This document shows, in pieces, positions 19,053 to 30,360 of a DNA stretch of 64,000 bases (the stretch's first letter is position 1; every line of letters begins with the position of its first letter). The translations under genes were made by a program, and so were the position numbers. Source of the DNA: Bacteroidota bacterium (GTDB lineage: Bacteria > Bacteroidota > Bacteroidia > Sphingobacteriales > Sphingobacteriaceae); contig JABDBM010000004.1 in assembly GCA_013288685.1 (NCBI GenBank), positions 1 to 64,000 of the forward strand, written 5' to 3'. The notes beneath the pieces are model-generated. The model saw only the letters and a list, made by a program, of their open reading frames with translations. It was not told the DNA's origin and ran no database searches.

Positions 19053-20516
19053 CTATTTATAGGTTATTTTTTCATTTTTCTCAAAGTCATATAGTGATAG
19101 GTAGCGCAATTGATAATAGGCGCTCCAAAAGTCCCTCAGGGATTGCACATAATCTCGTTTGGCCTGGTCGTTTTCAGTAAATGCCAAACTCAGGTCGGTA
19201 ATGCTTAAGTCGCCCAATACGTAGCGCTCACGTGCTATTTTGTATTTTTCGGATGCAATGCTGTCGGCCTCGGCAGTTAAAGTCAGCTGATCTTTCATCA
19301 CATTAAACAGCGAAACCTGGGTAACTATTTGTTGCTTAAATGTTTGCTTATCCTGTTCAACAGAATACTCCACAAACTGCTGGTTTGCCTCGGCTGTTTT
19401 TATTTTAGCTTTTGAGCGACCCCAATCCAGCACAGGTATCGAAAATTGAAGCTCAATCAACTGCTGGTTTTGCGGCGAACGATAAACCCCCGGAATACTG
19501 GTTGCCGAATTAGATGTACCCAAATTTGCTGTTAAAGTAGCTGTTAAGCCAGTTTGGCCTCGGGCAACGGCAACGTCCCGCTTGGCTTCGGCAACCTTGC
19601 GCATAAACGCTATTGCATCCGACCGGTTGGCGAAAGCTTCTGCCAAAACCCTGTCGGCAGTTACGGTCATCTGGCTGATGATTTCGGGTACAACCAATAC
19701 TATTTTGCCATCGCCGTCCTGGCCCGTATAAGCACGTAAATTAAGGGTAGCTATTTCCGCGTCGCGTTTCGCAGTGCCTACCGCTTTCCTGGCATTCAGC
19801 TGTTCCAGTTGCAATTGCAAAATTTCATTCTTCGATACCTTTCCCAAATCAAATTTCAGGTTGGCTATTTTTAATATTTTTTGGGTGTTGGTTAAGTTAG
19901 CTTCGGCTGTTTGCAGGTTTACCTGGGCCAGCAGCAAATCGAAAAAATAACCGGTTACCGTAATGGATATTTGCTCCTGTGCTTCAATATAAGCCTGTTT
20001 ACTTTCGTTAAACAGCAAAGGCTGTATCTTTTTGTCCCATTTTAAACTGTTGTACTGCCCCAAAGGCTGACTAAAACCTATGGCATAAGGCACCCCATTG
20101 TATAATACGTTATTCCGGTCGAAGTCGTCGAACCGCTGCAATTGGGTTGTACCATAAATTGTTGCCCCGGTGGCAGTGATGGTCTGACTAAAATTCAAGT
20201 TTAACGCCGAGTTATCGTAATGTATAGGCTGAAAAACAATAGTTCCATCCGGCTGAATAACCGGTGTACTGGTTTTGCTGTACCCCGGCAAATTGCCACT
20301 TAACGACAGCTGTGGCTGATAGTTTGATTTAAACGTGCGCCACTGCCAGTATTTGGTTTCCCGTGTTGTCAGGGCTTGTTTGGCGGCTATGGAGTTATCC
20401 TTCGCCATCGCTACAACCTGCTGCAAAGTGAGGCGCGTAGTATCGCTATTGCCCGCATAAACAAACTGGCAACCGGCGGTAAAGAGAAGTATGATAAATA
20501 ATATTTTCATGATCAC
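19053..20516 (-). CDS. TolC family outer membrane efflux protein
   Basis: 487 aa; signal peptide, OEP-type coiled-coil repeats. Confidence 0.9.
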   Translation of the reverse strand: MIMKILFIILLFTAGCQFVYAGNSDTTRLTLQQVVAMAKDNSIAAKQALTTRETKYWQWRTFKSNYQPQLSLSGNLPGYSKTSTPVIQPDGTIVFQPIHYDNSALNLNFSQTITATGATIYGTTQLQRFDDFDRNNVLYNGVPYAIGFSQPLGQYNSLKWDKKIQPLLFNESKQAYIEAQEQISITVTGYFFDLLLAQVNLQTAEANLTNTQKILKIANLKFDLGKVSKNEILQLQLEQLNARKAVGTAKRDAEIATLNLRAYTGQDGDGKIVLVVPEIISQMTVTADRVLAEAFANRSDAIAFMRKVAEAKRDVAVARGQTGLTATLTANLGTSNSATSIPGVYRSPQNQQLIELQFSIPVLDWGRSKAKIKTAEANQQFVEYSVEQDKQTFKQQIVTQVSLFNVMKDQLTLTAEADSIASEKYKIARERYVLGDLSITDLSLAFTENDQAKRDYVQSLRDFWSAYYQLRYLSLYDFEKNEKITYK

Positions 20517-20676
20517 TGATTAAAACTATTTATGTGACTTTTGACCACAGATTTATTTTGATTTTTGTGATTTCGTTGATTTCTTTTGTCTGAACCTTGA
20601 TTATGGAGATTTCAGGATTTACCTGATTAAAAAACTTATTCAACTTAATTCAACTTAATCCAACTTAATCAACTAC

Positions 20677-21924
20677 TCATTGAGTAATCGTAACCTCCTT
20701 CGAATTCTTAAACGCGCTCATATCCGATGTTATCACTACATCACCGGGCTTAACGCCATCCTGTATCTCCACAAAATCAAAATTGGTGAGGCCTATGTGT
20801 ACTGTTCGTTTCTCGGCTTTGCCATTGTTCAGTACGAAAATATCCTGCAGGTTCGGGCCTTTAAATGCTGCGCCGTTGGATACTTCCATTACGTGGTTGT
20901 GGGTTGCAGTTACCAGGTAAACCTCTACCTTCATGTTGGGGCGAAGCTGTTTGTTATTACGCTCGTCCAGTTGAATTTCGAAGCTGATGATACTGTTTTG
21001 CACCGATGGCGACACATTGGCCACATGGCCGCGCAGTTGAATGTCATTTATCAATACGATAACAGGCAGTCCCACATGCATCTGATCCAGCGAGTTATCC
21101 GAGATGCTGCCAGTTACTTTAAAGCTTCCCAAATCGGCTATACGGGCAATTTGTTCGCCTTCTTTTACATTGGCCCCAATGTTTTTATTTACGTAGGTAA
21201 CTACGCCTGCCCGGGTAGCAATGATATTGGCCAAATCGAGCTTGCGCTGCATGGCATCCAGGTCGCTTTTTAAAATATCGGCGGCTATTTCGGCCTCCTT
21301 TATTTCAATTTGCATGGTTTGCTGCTTGTTTTTTATTTCGTTTTCCAGTTGTTTCTTTTCCAGTTGGGCTACTTTAAGGTTAAGTTCGGCTTGCTCAATA
21401 CCTTCGCGGGTGCCACCGCCAGCTGCAAACAGGCGTTTAGCATTCTCCACCGCATCAGCCAGGTTACTGATGTGCAGTTGCTTAATGTCGTTGTTCGATT
21501 GGATATCGTAAAAGCTTTTGCTCAGATCCAGTTTTAACTTTTTAATCTCGTTTTGCTTTGACTCCAGTTGAAATTTTTGTTTTTCAAACTCGGTTTGGGT
21601 GGCCGATTTATCGAGCGTCAGTATGGATTGGCCTGCCTTTACCTTATTACCCGCATCCATCAGCACATTTTTAATGGACGCATTGATAGGGCTGGTTAAA
21701 ATCTCTTCAAATTCGGGCAATACCTCGCCGGTAGCATTGATGGTATTCTCAATATTCCCTACCTTTACCACCGAGGTGGTTATTTCAGAGTTCTTTATAG
21801 ATGATTTAAAAAACGAGCGCATCAGCCATATAGCGCCAACGAGTACCGCGATGCTTATTATCGCAATAAAAACCCCTTTTTTTCTTTTCTGTGAAGTAAC
21901 TTCTTCTGTAATCTCTTTATCCAT
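20677..21924 (-). CDS. HlyD/MacA-like periplasmic adaptor
   Basis: 415 aa; N-terminal TM, lipoyl/barrel-sandwich hybrid, coiled coil. Confidence 0.9.
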   Translation of the reverse strand: MDKEITEEVTSQKRKKGVFIAIISIAVLVGAIWLMRSFFKSSIKNSEITTSVVKVGNIENTINATGEVLPEFEEILTSPINASIKNVLMDAGNKVKAGQSILTLDKSATQTEFEKQKFQLESKQNEIKKLKLDLSKSFYDIQSNNDIKQLHISNLADAVENAKRLFAAGGGTREGIEQAELNLKVAQLEKKQLENEIKNKQQTMQIEIKEAEIAADILKSDLDAMQRKLDLANIIATRAGVVTYVNKNIGANVKEGEQIARIADLGSFKVTGSISDNSLDQMHVGLPVIVLINDIQLRGHVANVSPSVQNSIISFEIQLDERNNKQLRPNMKVEVYLVTATHNHVMEVSNGAAFKGPNLQDIFVLNNGKAEKRTVHIGLTNFDFVEIQDGVKPGDVVITSDMSAFKNSKEVTITQ

Positions 21925-21953
21925 GTGTATAGTACCTTGTATTGCATAGTGTA

Positions 21954-21969
21954 TACAATTGACGTACCA
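21954..21969 (-). promoter_or_regulatory. candidate sigma-54 promoter (-24/-12) of the efflux operon
   Basis: Minus strand TGGTACGTCAATTGTA versus TGGCACG-N4-TTGCA; about 30 nt upstream of ATG at 21924; the operon neighbourhood encodes a sigma-54 activator. Confidence 0.4.
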
Positions 21970-22099
21970 AACATTAGATATTGATTATCAGAATTTTACA
22001 GTTTTAAAACTTCATAAAAGTGATCGATATCGGACAAAAAGTTTGATTATGGACAGAATTTATAACAGATTTCAATTGATTATAATTATTATTTTGGGT

Positions 22100-22247
22100 A
22101 TCACAGATTAAACTGATTATTCAGATTTCGCAGATTACCTTGAAAGTTGTGTAATTACAAAAATCAATTGAAACTTGTGGCCAAAATCTGCGTAATCATG
22201 TAAATCAGTGAAAATCTGTGATCAAAATCATTCAAATCTGTGATCAA
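22100..22247. repeat. TCACAGATT word family with inverted arms, running into the 3' end of a CDS
   Basis: ATCACAGATTAAACTGATTATTCAGATTTCGCAGATTA and AATCTGCGTAATCATGTAAATCAGTGAAAATCTGTGATCAAAATCATTCAAATCTGTGATCA. Confidence 0.8.
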
Positions 22248-23664
22248 AGATGTCCCTCAGCGCCCTTTTTGCTGCATGATACCCGCACATCCCGTGCACG
22301 CCTCCCCCGGGTGGGGTTGATGACGAGCAGATATAGATGCCTTTAGCGGAAGTTCTGTAAGGAGACAGCCGTAAAGCCGGCCGGGTAAATAATTGTCCGA
22401 TATCGATCACACCGCCATTTATATCGCCACCGATATAGTTGGGATTGTACTCCTCCATTTCTACAGCGTTCATGGAGTGTTTGGCTAATATAACATCTTT
22501 AAAACCGGGCGCAAAACGCTCCACCTGGTTTTCAATGGCTTCGGTCATATCCGTCTGTGATCCATTGGGTACATGGCAATAGGCCCATGCGGTATGTTTT
22601 CCATCGGGCGCACGGGTATAATCGAATATGCTGGGCTGGGCAAGTAGCACAAATGGTTTTGTGGCGGGGAAAGCACTGACTTGTTCGCTATCTGTTATTT
22701 CTTGTATAGTAGCTCCCAGGTGAACTGTGCCTGCTTTATGGCATTCAGGCGCGGTAAACAAAATCGGCGCATCCAGCGCCCAGTCCATCTTAAAAACGCC
22801 CATACCGTAACGGTAGCGTTCCAATTGCCATTTATAGATGGACGAGAATTTGTGCCCTGCTATTTGGAGTAATTGTTTTGGCGTAACATCGAACAAGACA
22901 GCATGTGCCGATGGCAGTTGCTCCATTGATTTTACATAAAAATCAGTTTCAATCTTCCCGCCCAGCGAAATGAAATACGATGCCAGCGCATTTGCTATTT
23001 TGTTTGATCCGCCTTTCGGAATGGGCCAGCCCTTTAAATGCGCCGAAGCCATCAGCACCAATGCAATAGCCGAAGTTGCCAGGTTAGTTAATGGCTGTAT
23101 GGCATGCGCTGCCATACCCGCAAATAAGGCTTTTGTTTCGGGAGTTTTAAATTGTTTGGATAAATAGGCAGCAGATGTTAGGGCTTTAAAACCAAACCGC
23201 GCCATGGCCAATGGGTGTTCCGGATAATGTAGCGGTCCCAAAACGTCGGGGGCAATTAATGGCCAATCTTTTACAACCGGCAGCATCAGGTTAAGATAAA
23301 CCTGCTCATCAACTCCTAATAGTCTTGCGGTTTCTTCTACGGAGTTTTTAATAACAGCCGCAGTACCGTTGTCAAAAGGATGGGCGGCTGCTATTTCGGG
23401 ATAAATATATTCAAGGCCATGATCTGCTAAGGGAAGCGTCTCAAAAAATGGCGATGCCACAGCAAGCGGATGTATAGCAGAGCATATATCATGCACAAAA
23501 CCTGGCAAAGTCAACTCAGCCGAGCGCAGGCCACCTCCGATGGTATCCTTGCCTTCCAGTAATAATACTGAAAGGCCTCGCTGCTGCATTAAAATAGCCG
23601 CAGCTAAACCATTCGGTCCCGAGCCTACAACTATGGCATCATAATCCCGCTTTTCCGGCTTCAT
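22228..23664 (-). CDS. FAD-dependent oxidoreductase, phytoene desaturase-like
   Basis: 478 aa; VVGSGPNGLAAAILMQQRGLSVLLLEGKDTIGGGLRS; C-terminal GGGVHGMCGYHAA. Confidence 0.9.
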   Translation of the reverse strand: MKPEKRDYDAIVVGSGPNGLAAAILMQQRGLSVLLLEGKDTIGGGLRSAELTLPGFVHDICSAIHPLAVASPFFETLPLADHGLEYIYPEIAAAHPFDNGTAAVIKNSVEETARLLGVDEQVYLNLMLPVVKDWPLIAPDVLGPLHYPEHPLAMARFGFKALTSAAYLSKQFKTPETKALFAGMAAHAIQPLTNLATSAIALVLMASAHLKGWPIPKGGSNKIANALASYFISLGGKIETDFYVKSMEQLPSAHAVLFDVTPKQLLQIAGHKFSSIYKWQLERYRYGMGVFKMDWALDAPILFTAPECHKAGTVHLGATIQEITDSEQVSAFPATKPFVLLAQPSIFDYTRAPDGKHTAWAYCHVPNGSQTDMTEAIENQVERFAPGFKDVILAKHSMNAVEMEEYNPNYIGGDINGGVIDIGQLFTRPALRLSPYRTSAKGIYICSSSTPPGGGVHGMCGYHAAKRALRDIFDHRFE

Positions 23665-24456
23665 TTAAAACTCGGAATACGCCTTTGGATGGAGAAATAT
23701 AGCATCGATATGCGACACGTTATTTTGGTATTCACTTCTCGCGGATAGCGTTTTCCAGTACGGATCGTTTCCAAAGGCCTTCCAAAGCTTGCCATGGTCG
23801 TCCATGCTGTTAAACGTAATCATATACATCAAATTAGGCATGTGGCTGCCCGCTACGACGTTTGAATAAAAAACAGCGTTAAAGCCTAACCTTTTAAACA
23901 AGGCAACTTCATCGCCATCGTTAAACATTTTCACTTTGTTTACATTATACTTTTCTGTCGGACTTTCATAGCTGCGCAATTCATAAACACGGTCGGTTTT
24001 ATTCGCAGTCAAATCAGGTACAGCCGGCTCCGGCATTTTTGGGAATGCTTTTAAAATTATAGTTTCCAGGCGGGTGTAAGGCATATCATTATACATTGCA
24101 TCCAGAAAATCTTTCCCATCGGTCAAATACTGCTGATCGCTCATCAATTTCTCTTCCGCGTTTTCCAATTGCGACCAGTTACGGAACGGGGTTAAAACAT
24201 AAAGGCGCCTCCCCAGCGTATCGCTTTCAACGGGTTTAAACACACCAACGTTTTTAACACCCATGCGGTGCATGGCCGGTAAGTAGGCATTTTGCAGGTA
24301 GTTGTCCAGCTTGTCTTCCTGTGCCTGTGTTTTTAAATGATATATTTTTAATTGATAGTAATACCTCCCGGCTGCGTTGACATTTGCACTAATAAGCAAC
24401 AAAAAGGCAATCAGCAAACCACAAAGGCGGGCGCTTGTTTTAATAGTCGGTTTCAT
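23665..24456 (-). CDS. NIPSNAP family protein, secreted
   Basis: 263 aa; signal peptide, YYYQLKIYHLKT..., VYELRSYESPTEKYNVNKVKMF. Confidence 0.85.
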   Translation of the reverse strand: MKPTIKTSARLCGLLIAFLLLISANVNAAGRYYYQLKIYHLKTQAQEDKLDNYLQNAYLPAMHRMGVKNVGVFKPVESDTLGRRLYVLTPFRNWSQLENAEEKLMSDQQYLTDGKDFLDAMYNDMPYTRLETIILKAFPKMPEPAVPDLTANKTDRVYELRSYESPTEKYNVNKVKMFNDGDEVALFKRLGFNAVFYSNVVAGSHMPNLMYMITFNSMDDHGKLWKAFGNDPYWKTLSARSEYQNNVSHIDAIFLHPKAYSEF

Positions 24457-24580
24457 AAAATCGGTTTTAAATATTCAGCGTGAATTTAGCCCTTTTTGGG
24501 GGAAAGACGAACAGATTTACGAAGTTTAAGAAACTTCTTAAATCTCCCCTGAGTATTGCCAATTAATAGCAAGTGAATAA

Positions 24581-27500
24581 CTAATGATTAACAATAACCT
24601 GTCCCCAGCGTTCCAGCACTTCCATAATTTCGGCTATTTTCATAGGTTTGCTCAGGTAATCGTTCATGCCTGCTTGCAGGCATTTTTCCTTATCCTCACG
24701 CATGGCATTGGCCGTCATGGCTATGATAATGGGCTGAAACTCCATATTTTCCCGTATAAAGCGGGTGGCTTCCAGGCCGTCCATTTCGGGCATTTGCATG
24801 TCCATCAATATCATATCATATTTTTTGGCGGCTACAGCATTAACGGCCTCATGACCATTTTCGGCAATATCGGGTGCAAAGCCCATTTTTGTTAATACAT
24901 GCATCGCCAACTTTTGGTTCACCTTGTTATCCTCGGCAATCAATATATTCATGGGATATTGCTTTGCAAAATCTTCCGAAAATACCGATTTTGATGATTC
25001 GGTTTTATCTACAATTCTTCCTTTTTCCTTTAACTGTTCGGTAATGTGTTTATAAAGTACCTGGTGCCTGGCAGGCTTGGTTAATATGCTGTTAAATAAA
25101 TGAGCTTCGGTACGGCTCTGTTCATTCCCCATCGAAGTGAGTAATATAATGAGCATATCCGGGTACAGTTTCCTTATTTTTCTCGCCAATTCAACACCAT
25201 CCATTTCGGGCATATTCATATCCGAAATCACCAGATCGACCGGTTCTTTTAGTAACGACAACATTTGTAATGCCTGCTTGCCCGATTCGGCTAAAAATGG
25301 CTTAAACTTCCATTGAATCAGCTGCGTTTCCATTATTTCGCGGTTGGTGGCGTTATCATCAACCACTAAAACTTGCTTGCCGTTAAGGGCGGCTAAATTG
25401 CGATAAACGTAATTGCGGGGCGCTTTTACACCCGCATGCGATTTTATGGTGAACCTGAAGACAGTGCCAACGCCAACTTCACTTTCAACGTCTATTTCGC
25501 CACCCATTAAGCTCACCAGTTTCTCGCTTATGGCCAGACCAAGTCCGGTGCCACCATATTTGCGGGTGGTGCTCGAGTCAACCTGCGAAAAAGCTTTGAA
25601 CAATTTATTTAATTTATCAGCAGGGATACCTATCCCGGTATCGCGCACGCTAAACTTTAGCAGCAACTCTCCATCCTCATTAGCTTCCATATTTACGCCG
25701 ATAAACACCTCGCCTTTAAGCGTAAATTTCATGGCGTTGCTTACCAAATTGATCAGTATCTGCCTTAGCCGCAAGGGATCGCCAATAATTTGCGATGGAA
25801 CATCGTGCGCTATTTGGTAAACCAGATCAATCTTCGCGGCCTTTTCGGCGAAAATATCAAGCACGCTTTCTACACAATCTCTCAAATCGAAATCCTGCTC
25901 CTCAATTTCCATGCTGCCCGACTCTATCTTCGAAAAATCGAGCACATCATTAATAACGGTTAGCAGGGCGTCACCACAATTTTTTATGGTCTCGGTATAT
26001 TCTTCCTGTTCGGCGGTGAGCGAAGTGCCAGAGAGCAGGCCTGCCATACCAATAACCCCATTCATTGGCGTGCGGATCTCGTGGCTCATCATCGCCAAAA
26101 AGATACTTTTTGCTTTATTCGCGTTTTCAGCATCCTCGCGCGCTTTTTCGGCCGCTTCGCGCGATTTGCGCTCATTCACCGTCATCCTTGCAAGGCTCTC
26201 GGTACGTTCTGAAACCTGCCGCTCCAATATCCTTTTTTGCTTATTTATTGACCTGATGCGGATTCTAAAAATGGCATACACAGTTGCTACAGCAAATGCC
26301 GATTCCAATATTTTAAACCACCAGGTTAACCAAAATGGAGGAATAATACTAATTTGAAGCCCTGATGACACCGGCGACCATTTGCCCGAACTGTTTTGAT
26401 ATTTTACTTTAAATGTGTAATGCCCTGCAGGCACATTGGTATATGATGCGGTATTGCGGCTGCCAACATAATTCCAGTCTTTGTCAAAGTTCTCAAGTTG
26501 ATAGGCGTAATTTTTTCGTTTGGGCGACGAAAAATCAAGTGCGGCAAATTCTATCGAAATCTCTGACTGCTTGTACGATAAAACGACAGATTTAGCATCT
26601 GATATATCCTGTTTTAACGACGACGGGGCATCGCTATTTTGGGCATTGGGCAAGGGCTTGTTAAAAACTTGAAATGACGTTATCAGGAGCGGCGAAAATC
26701 CAGCCGCCTTCGGTATTCGGCCGGGAACAAACGAATTAAAACCGTTTACGCCGCCAAAAAACATTTCGCCATTCCGGCCTTTAAACGCCGAACTGGATTT
26801 AAATTCTTCGTTTTGTAACCCATCTGCAACCGTATAATTGGTAAAAGTGTTAGTAGCCGGGCTATAAGCAGACAAGCCATTATTAGTGCTTATCCACAAT
26901 TTGCCAAAGTCATCCTCTCTAACAGCATAAACAACATCACTCGGTAAACCGTCGCTTTTGGTAAAAGCCCTAAAATGATCGGTTTTAGGGTCAAACAAAT
27001 CAAGGCCAGCCAGGGTGCATATCCATAAATTACCTTTGTGGTCTTCAAAAATATCAGGAACGGCATCGTTACTTAAACTATTATTAGATTCATTGTGTAG
27101 AAAACGGGTGAAAATATTGGTTTTACGGTCAAGCCTGTTTAATCCTCCGTCATGTGTGCCTATCCACAAATTACCCTTGCTGTCTTCCAGCAGGGAGTAT
27201 ACTCTATCGCTGCTTAAGCTTTGCGAATTACTGGCGCTATACCGGTACGCTTTAAAGGTATTGTTGGTTTTGTCATACACATCCAGGCCATCACCGTAGG
27301 TTGCAATCCAGGTTTTACCATCGCAGGTATGGGTTATCGCATATATGTTGTTTCCACTTAAACTATTCGAATTAGCAGGGTCGTTTTTGAACGTTTTAAA
27401 CCGCATAGTTTTCGGGTTTAAAACACTAATTCCTTCGCCCCAGGTCCCCATCCAAAAATCACCCGCTTTATCCTGATTAACGGTTAGCACATAATTACCG

Positions 27501-28750
27501 GCGATGCCATTTTTACCCGCAGGCTGTTGTGTAAAATGTGTAACGGCATCGCTGTTATGGATAAATTTATCCAGGCCTCCGCCATCGGTGGCTACCCATA
27601 AATTCATAGCCGTATCCTGATAAAGCCCCAGCACAAAATTATTAGACAGACTATTGGCCGCCAAACCGTGCCGGTAGTGCATGAATTCTTTTGTGCTTCT
27701 TTTATAGATATTAATGCCATCGCTAAAGGCGCTAAACCACATATTGCCCAACCTATCAGGGTGAATGGCATAAATGGTATTACTTTTTATGCTGCTATTA
27801 TCAATATCGTCGTGCTGATAGACGGAAAACTTATTCTTTTTTACGTCCAAAATACTAATGCCGCCATTCTCGGTGCCAATCCATAAATTTCCGTCAACAT
27901 CCGTATTGATACTATAGACGGTGTTACTTGAAATACCTCCTTTTATTTTGTCATCATGCTGATACCTGCGGAAGGTGCCTTTTAATGGATCGAACAGGTT
28001 AAGGCCGTCATTTTGAGTGCCTATCCAGATACGATGTTGTGCATCTTCAAACATGCAGTTTATGTTATCGCCCGACAAGCTATTTTCCAGTGTTTTGTTA
28101 TGTCTGAATTTAGAGAACGTGCCATCTTTAGGGTTAAAGAGGTTCAACCCGCCAGAAGCAGTGCCAATCCATAAATTATGCCGCGAATCCTCCAGTATCG
28201 AGAATATATCGTTATCACTGATACTTTTACTATCCGATTCGGAATGAATATAGTGACGGAAGGTATTCTTTTTAATGTCGAGGCAATCCAGCCCCCCTCT
28301 TTGGGTACCGATCCATAAATTGCCGTAAGAGTCGAACCCGAGCCTATTTAATTCGTTGGTGGCTATGCTATTCAGGTTATTGGGATTGTGAAGATAACGG
28401 ACAAAACGACCACTGTTTCGCTCGTATTTATTTAAGCCGGCGGCGGTTGACACCCATATATTCCCCTGTTTATCCTCCGCAATATCGGTGATCTGATTGT
28501 TACTTATGGTATTATTATCCCCGGAGTTGTGGCTATAGATAACAAATTTGTAACCATCATACCGATTTAAGCCATCGCGGGTACCAATCCACATAAAACC
28601 GCGACTATCCTGCATAATACAGGAAACATTAACCTGAGATAGTCCCTCAGCCGTTCCGATATGTTCAAAAGAAAGATTTTGGTTTTGTGAAAAAACTGGC
28701 GAAGCAATAACGATAATCAGCCATAATATATAATACTTGTAAATATTCAC
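24581..28750 (-). CDS. hybrid sensor histidine kinase: beta-propeller sensor, Y_Y_Y, HisKA, HATPase, two REC domains
   Basis: 1389 aa; repeated GNLWIGT propeller motifs, [24 protein letters not shown], two REC domains; no AraC HTH. Confidence 0.93.
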   Translation of the reverse strand: MNIYKYYILWLIIVIASPVFSQNQNLSFEHIGTAEGLSQVNVSCIMQDSRGFMWIGTRDGLNRYDGYKFVIYSHNSGDNNTISNNQITDIAEDKQGNIWVSTAAGLNKYERNSGRFVRYLHNPNNLNSIATNELNRLGFDSYGNLWIGTQRGGLDCLDIKKNTFRHYIHSESDSKSISDNDIFSILEDSRHNLWIGTASGGLNLFNPKDGTFSKFRHNKTLENSLSGDNINCMFEDAQHRIWIGTQNDGLNLFDPLKGTFRRYQHDDKIKGGISSNTVYSINTDVDGNLWIGTENGGISILDVKKNKFSVYQHDDIDNSSIKSNTIYAIHPDRLGNMWFSAFSDGINIYKRSTKEFMHYRHGLAANSLSNNFVLGLYQDTAMNLWVATDGGGLDKFIHNSDAVTHFTQQPAGKNGIAGNYVLTVNQDKAGDFWMGTWGEGISVLNPKTMRFKTFKNDPANSNSLSGNNIYAITHTCDGKTWIATYGDGLDVYDKTNNTFKAYRYSASNSQSLSSDRVYSLLEDSKGNLWIGTHDGGLNRLDRKTNIFTRFLHNESNNSLSNDAVPDIFEDHKGNLWICTLAGLDLFDPKTDHFRAFTKSDGLPSDVVYAVREDDFGKLWISTNNGLSAYSPATNTFTNYTVADGLQNEEFKSSSAFKGRNGEMFFGGVNGFNSFVPGRIPKAAGFSPLLITSFQVFNKPLPNAQNSDAPSSLKQDISDAKSVVLSYKQSEISIEFAALDFSSPKRKNYAYQLENFDKDWNYVGSRNTASYTNVPAGHYTFKVKYQNSSGKWSPVSSGLQISIIPPFWLTWWFKILESAFAVATVYAIFRIRIRSINKQKRILERQVSERTESLARMTVNERKSREAAEKAREDAENANKAKSIFLAMMSHEIRTPMNGVIGMAGLLSGTSLTAEQEEYTETIKNCGDALLTVINDVLDFSKIESGSMEIEEQDFDLRDCVESVLDIFAEKAAKIDLVYQIAHDVPSQIIGDPLRLRQILINLVSNAMKFTLKGEVFIGVNMEANEDGELLLKFSVRDTGIGIPADKLNKLFKAFSQVDSSTTRKYGGTGLGLAISEKLVSLMGGEIDVESEVGVGTVFRFTIKSHAGVKAPRNYVYRNLAALNGKQVLVVDDNATNREIMETQLIQWKFKPFLAESGKQALQMLSLLKEPVDLVISDMNMPEMDGVELARKIRKLYPDMLIILLTSMGNEQSRTEAHLFNSILTKPARHQVLYKHITEQLKEKGRIVDKTESSKSVFSEDFAKQYPMNILIAEDNKVNQKLAMHVLTKMGFAPDIAENGHEAVNAVAAKKYDMILMDMQMPEMDGLEATRFIRENMEFQPIIIAMTANAMREDKEKCLQAGMNDYLSKPMKIAEIMEVLERWGQVIVNH

Positions 28751-28868
28751 AATTGCCAGGGGTTTAATAGCAGTAATAAGGTGTAGCTAAACGGCACAAA
28801 ATCACTGACACATAGTTTAAAAAATTAATGTATACGCTAATTTTAACTTATAGGTTTAAAGGTATATA

Positions 28869-30275
28869 TTAATTTGCTTCATTTTCAACTTGTGCCAATA
28901 CTGCGTGTATTTTTTCATCCAATTCAAGGCTGGCTTTCTCCAATTGTAACAGAATTTCTTCATCAAACTCATAGTCTGTTGCTTTAATCACATTTATAAT
29001 TCCCATAACTGATGCCACGGGCCGCCTCAATTCATGGGCTTGTATAAATGCGATATTTTCGAGCGCTTTATCCTTCTTTTGGTTACTTCGCTTTATTATT
29101 TTATTGTTCCGTCTTATTATCCGGTATTGTAATATTAATAATGTCGAAAATATTATTCCCAGTAAACTTCCAATTAAAACTACTATCAGTTCCGTATTTT
29201 TTATCTTTTTTTCATTATTTAGCATCGCCAATTCCTTGTCCTTCTTCGCCGACTCGTATTTTACCTGCAATTCGCTGTTTTGCTTTTCGTTAACATGTAC
29301 CTGTAACGAATCGTTCATGCTATGATAAATCTTATTGAAAATGAAAGCCCTCCTATAATCGCGCGAAAAATAATAGCAGTTTGATAGATCACCGTAAACT
29401 TCCATTACCCTAAGCGGCTCTTTAAGCGACCGCGATATTTGCAAAGCTTTATTCAAATAACCAAGCCCTTTTTGTTTCTCGCCCTTATAATAATAAGCCA
29501 AACCAAGCCACGAATAGCCGTAAGTAAGTGATCGCTGGCGATTATATTTTGTAGCCAGGGCAATGCCTTTTCCCGCATAATAAATAGCTTTATTATAATC
29601 CTTTTTATTGTGATCCCTGTTATTATCAAAATAATATTGGGCTATATTGTCGTAAAAACTAATCCGCTGCCGCTCGAATGCGGGCCCCGACTCCGCTACC
29701 TTTAAGCCCGTTAAATAAAGATTAATAGAAGTATCTTTCCCCGGACCATTCACCGATTGCTTCAATGTGTGGACGAACATAGCCCTAAGACCCAGCAAAT
29801 GGATAATATTATTGGTGTCTTTATTTGCAACGGCCCAGTTATAGCCCTTTTGCTGAGCATCAAATGCAAACTGATAATTGAATTTTTCTTTATACAGATT
29901 ACCAATCAGACTGTAAATTGCAGGAAAAGCATTTTTTTCGTTGGCATTTTCCGCATCTGTGAGGCACTTGATGGCCAATTCCATCGATTTTTGGTGATTG
30001 CCGGAGAGCCAAAAATATTGTGCATTAAACAGCTCGCTATAAACCAAGGGCTTTGCGTTGCCGCTGGCCTCAGCTTCCATTGATAATTTTTTTGCGATTG
30101 GAGGTAATGAATCGGCGTTCGCGTTGATGAATTCTTTCCCTTTGACAATAAGACTGTCAATGGCGCGGCGATTTATTGTAGCTGGGCTTTTTACCTCAAC
30201 TGTTTTTTGCTTGCACGAAAAAACTACCGCTACAACACAAATACCTACTAACCATCTGCAAATTGAAATTGTCAT
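28869..30275 (-). CDS. TPR-containing histidine-kinase-like lipoprotein ending after the H-box region (no HATPase)
   Basis: 468 aa; lipobox-like VVFSC, TPR repeats, TM, HELRRPVASVMGI then stop after about 50 residues. Confidence 0.8.
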   Translation of the reverse strand: MTISICRWLVGICVVAVVFSCKQKTVEVKSPATINRRAIDSLIVKGKEFINANADSLPPIAKKLSMEAEASGNAKPLVYSELFNAQYFWLSGNHQKSMELAIKCLTDAENANEKNAFPAIYSLIGNLYKEKFNYQFAFDAQQKGYNWAVANKDTNNIIHLLGLRAMFVHTLKQSVNGPGKDTSINLYLTGLKVAESGPAFERQRISFYDNIAQYYFDNNRDHNKKDYNKAIYYAGKGIALATKYNRQRSLTYGYSWLGLAYYYKGEKQKGLGYLNKALQISRSLKEPLRVMEVYGDLSNCYYFSRDYRRAFIFNKIYHSMNDSLQVHVNEKQNSELQVKYESAKKDKELAMLNNEKKIKNTELIVVLIGSLLGIIFSTLLILQYRIIRRNNKIIKRSNQKKDKALENIAFIQAHELRRPVASVMGIINVIKATDYEFDEEILLQLEKASLELDEKIHAVLAQVENEAN

Positions 30276-30278
30276 AAG

Positions 30279-30331
30279 GATTTAACCGGTAAAAAAATCA
30301 GGTTAATTTAATCAGTTTTACCGGTTAAATC
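30279..30331. repeat. perfect 16-bp inverted repeat GATTTAACCGGTAAAA / TTTTACCGGTTAAATC
   Basis: Arms 30279-30294 and 30316-30331, read directly. Confidence 0.9.
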
Positions 30332-30360
30332 GTTAAAAAATAAAAAATATAGCAATTAAA

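Noticed and set aside
20680-21273. 197-aa plus-strand ORF
   Set aside because: Fully antisense to the HlyD-like adaptor, no recognisable domain.
25413-25820. 135-aa plus-strand ORF, and similar ORFs at 25911..26357 and 3262..3654
   Set aside because: Antisense shadows of strongly supported minus-strand genes.
24581-28750. Classical HTCS regulator controlling a polysaccharide locus
   Set aside because: No AraC-type HTH and no SusC/SusD pair next to it; two REC domains at the C-terminus instead.
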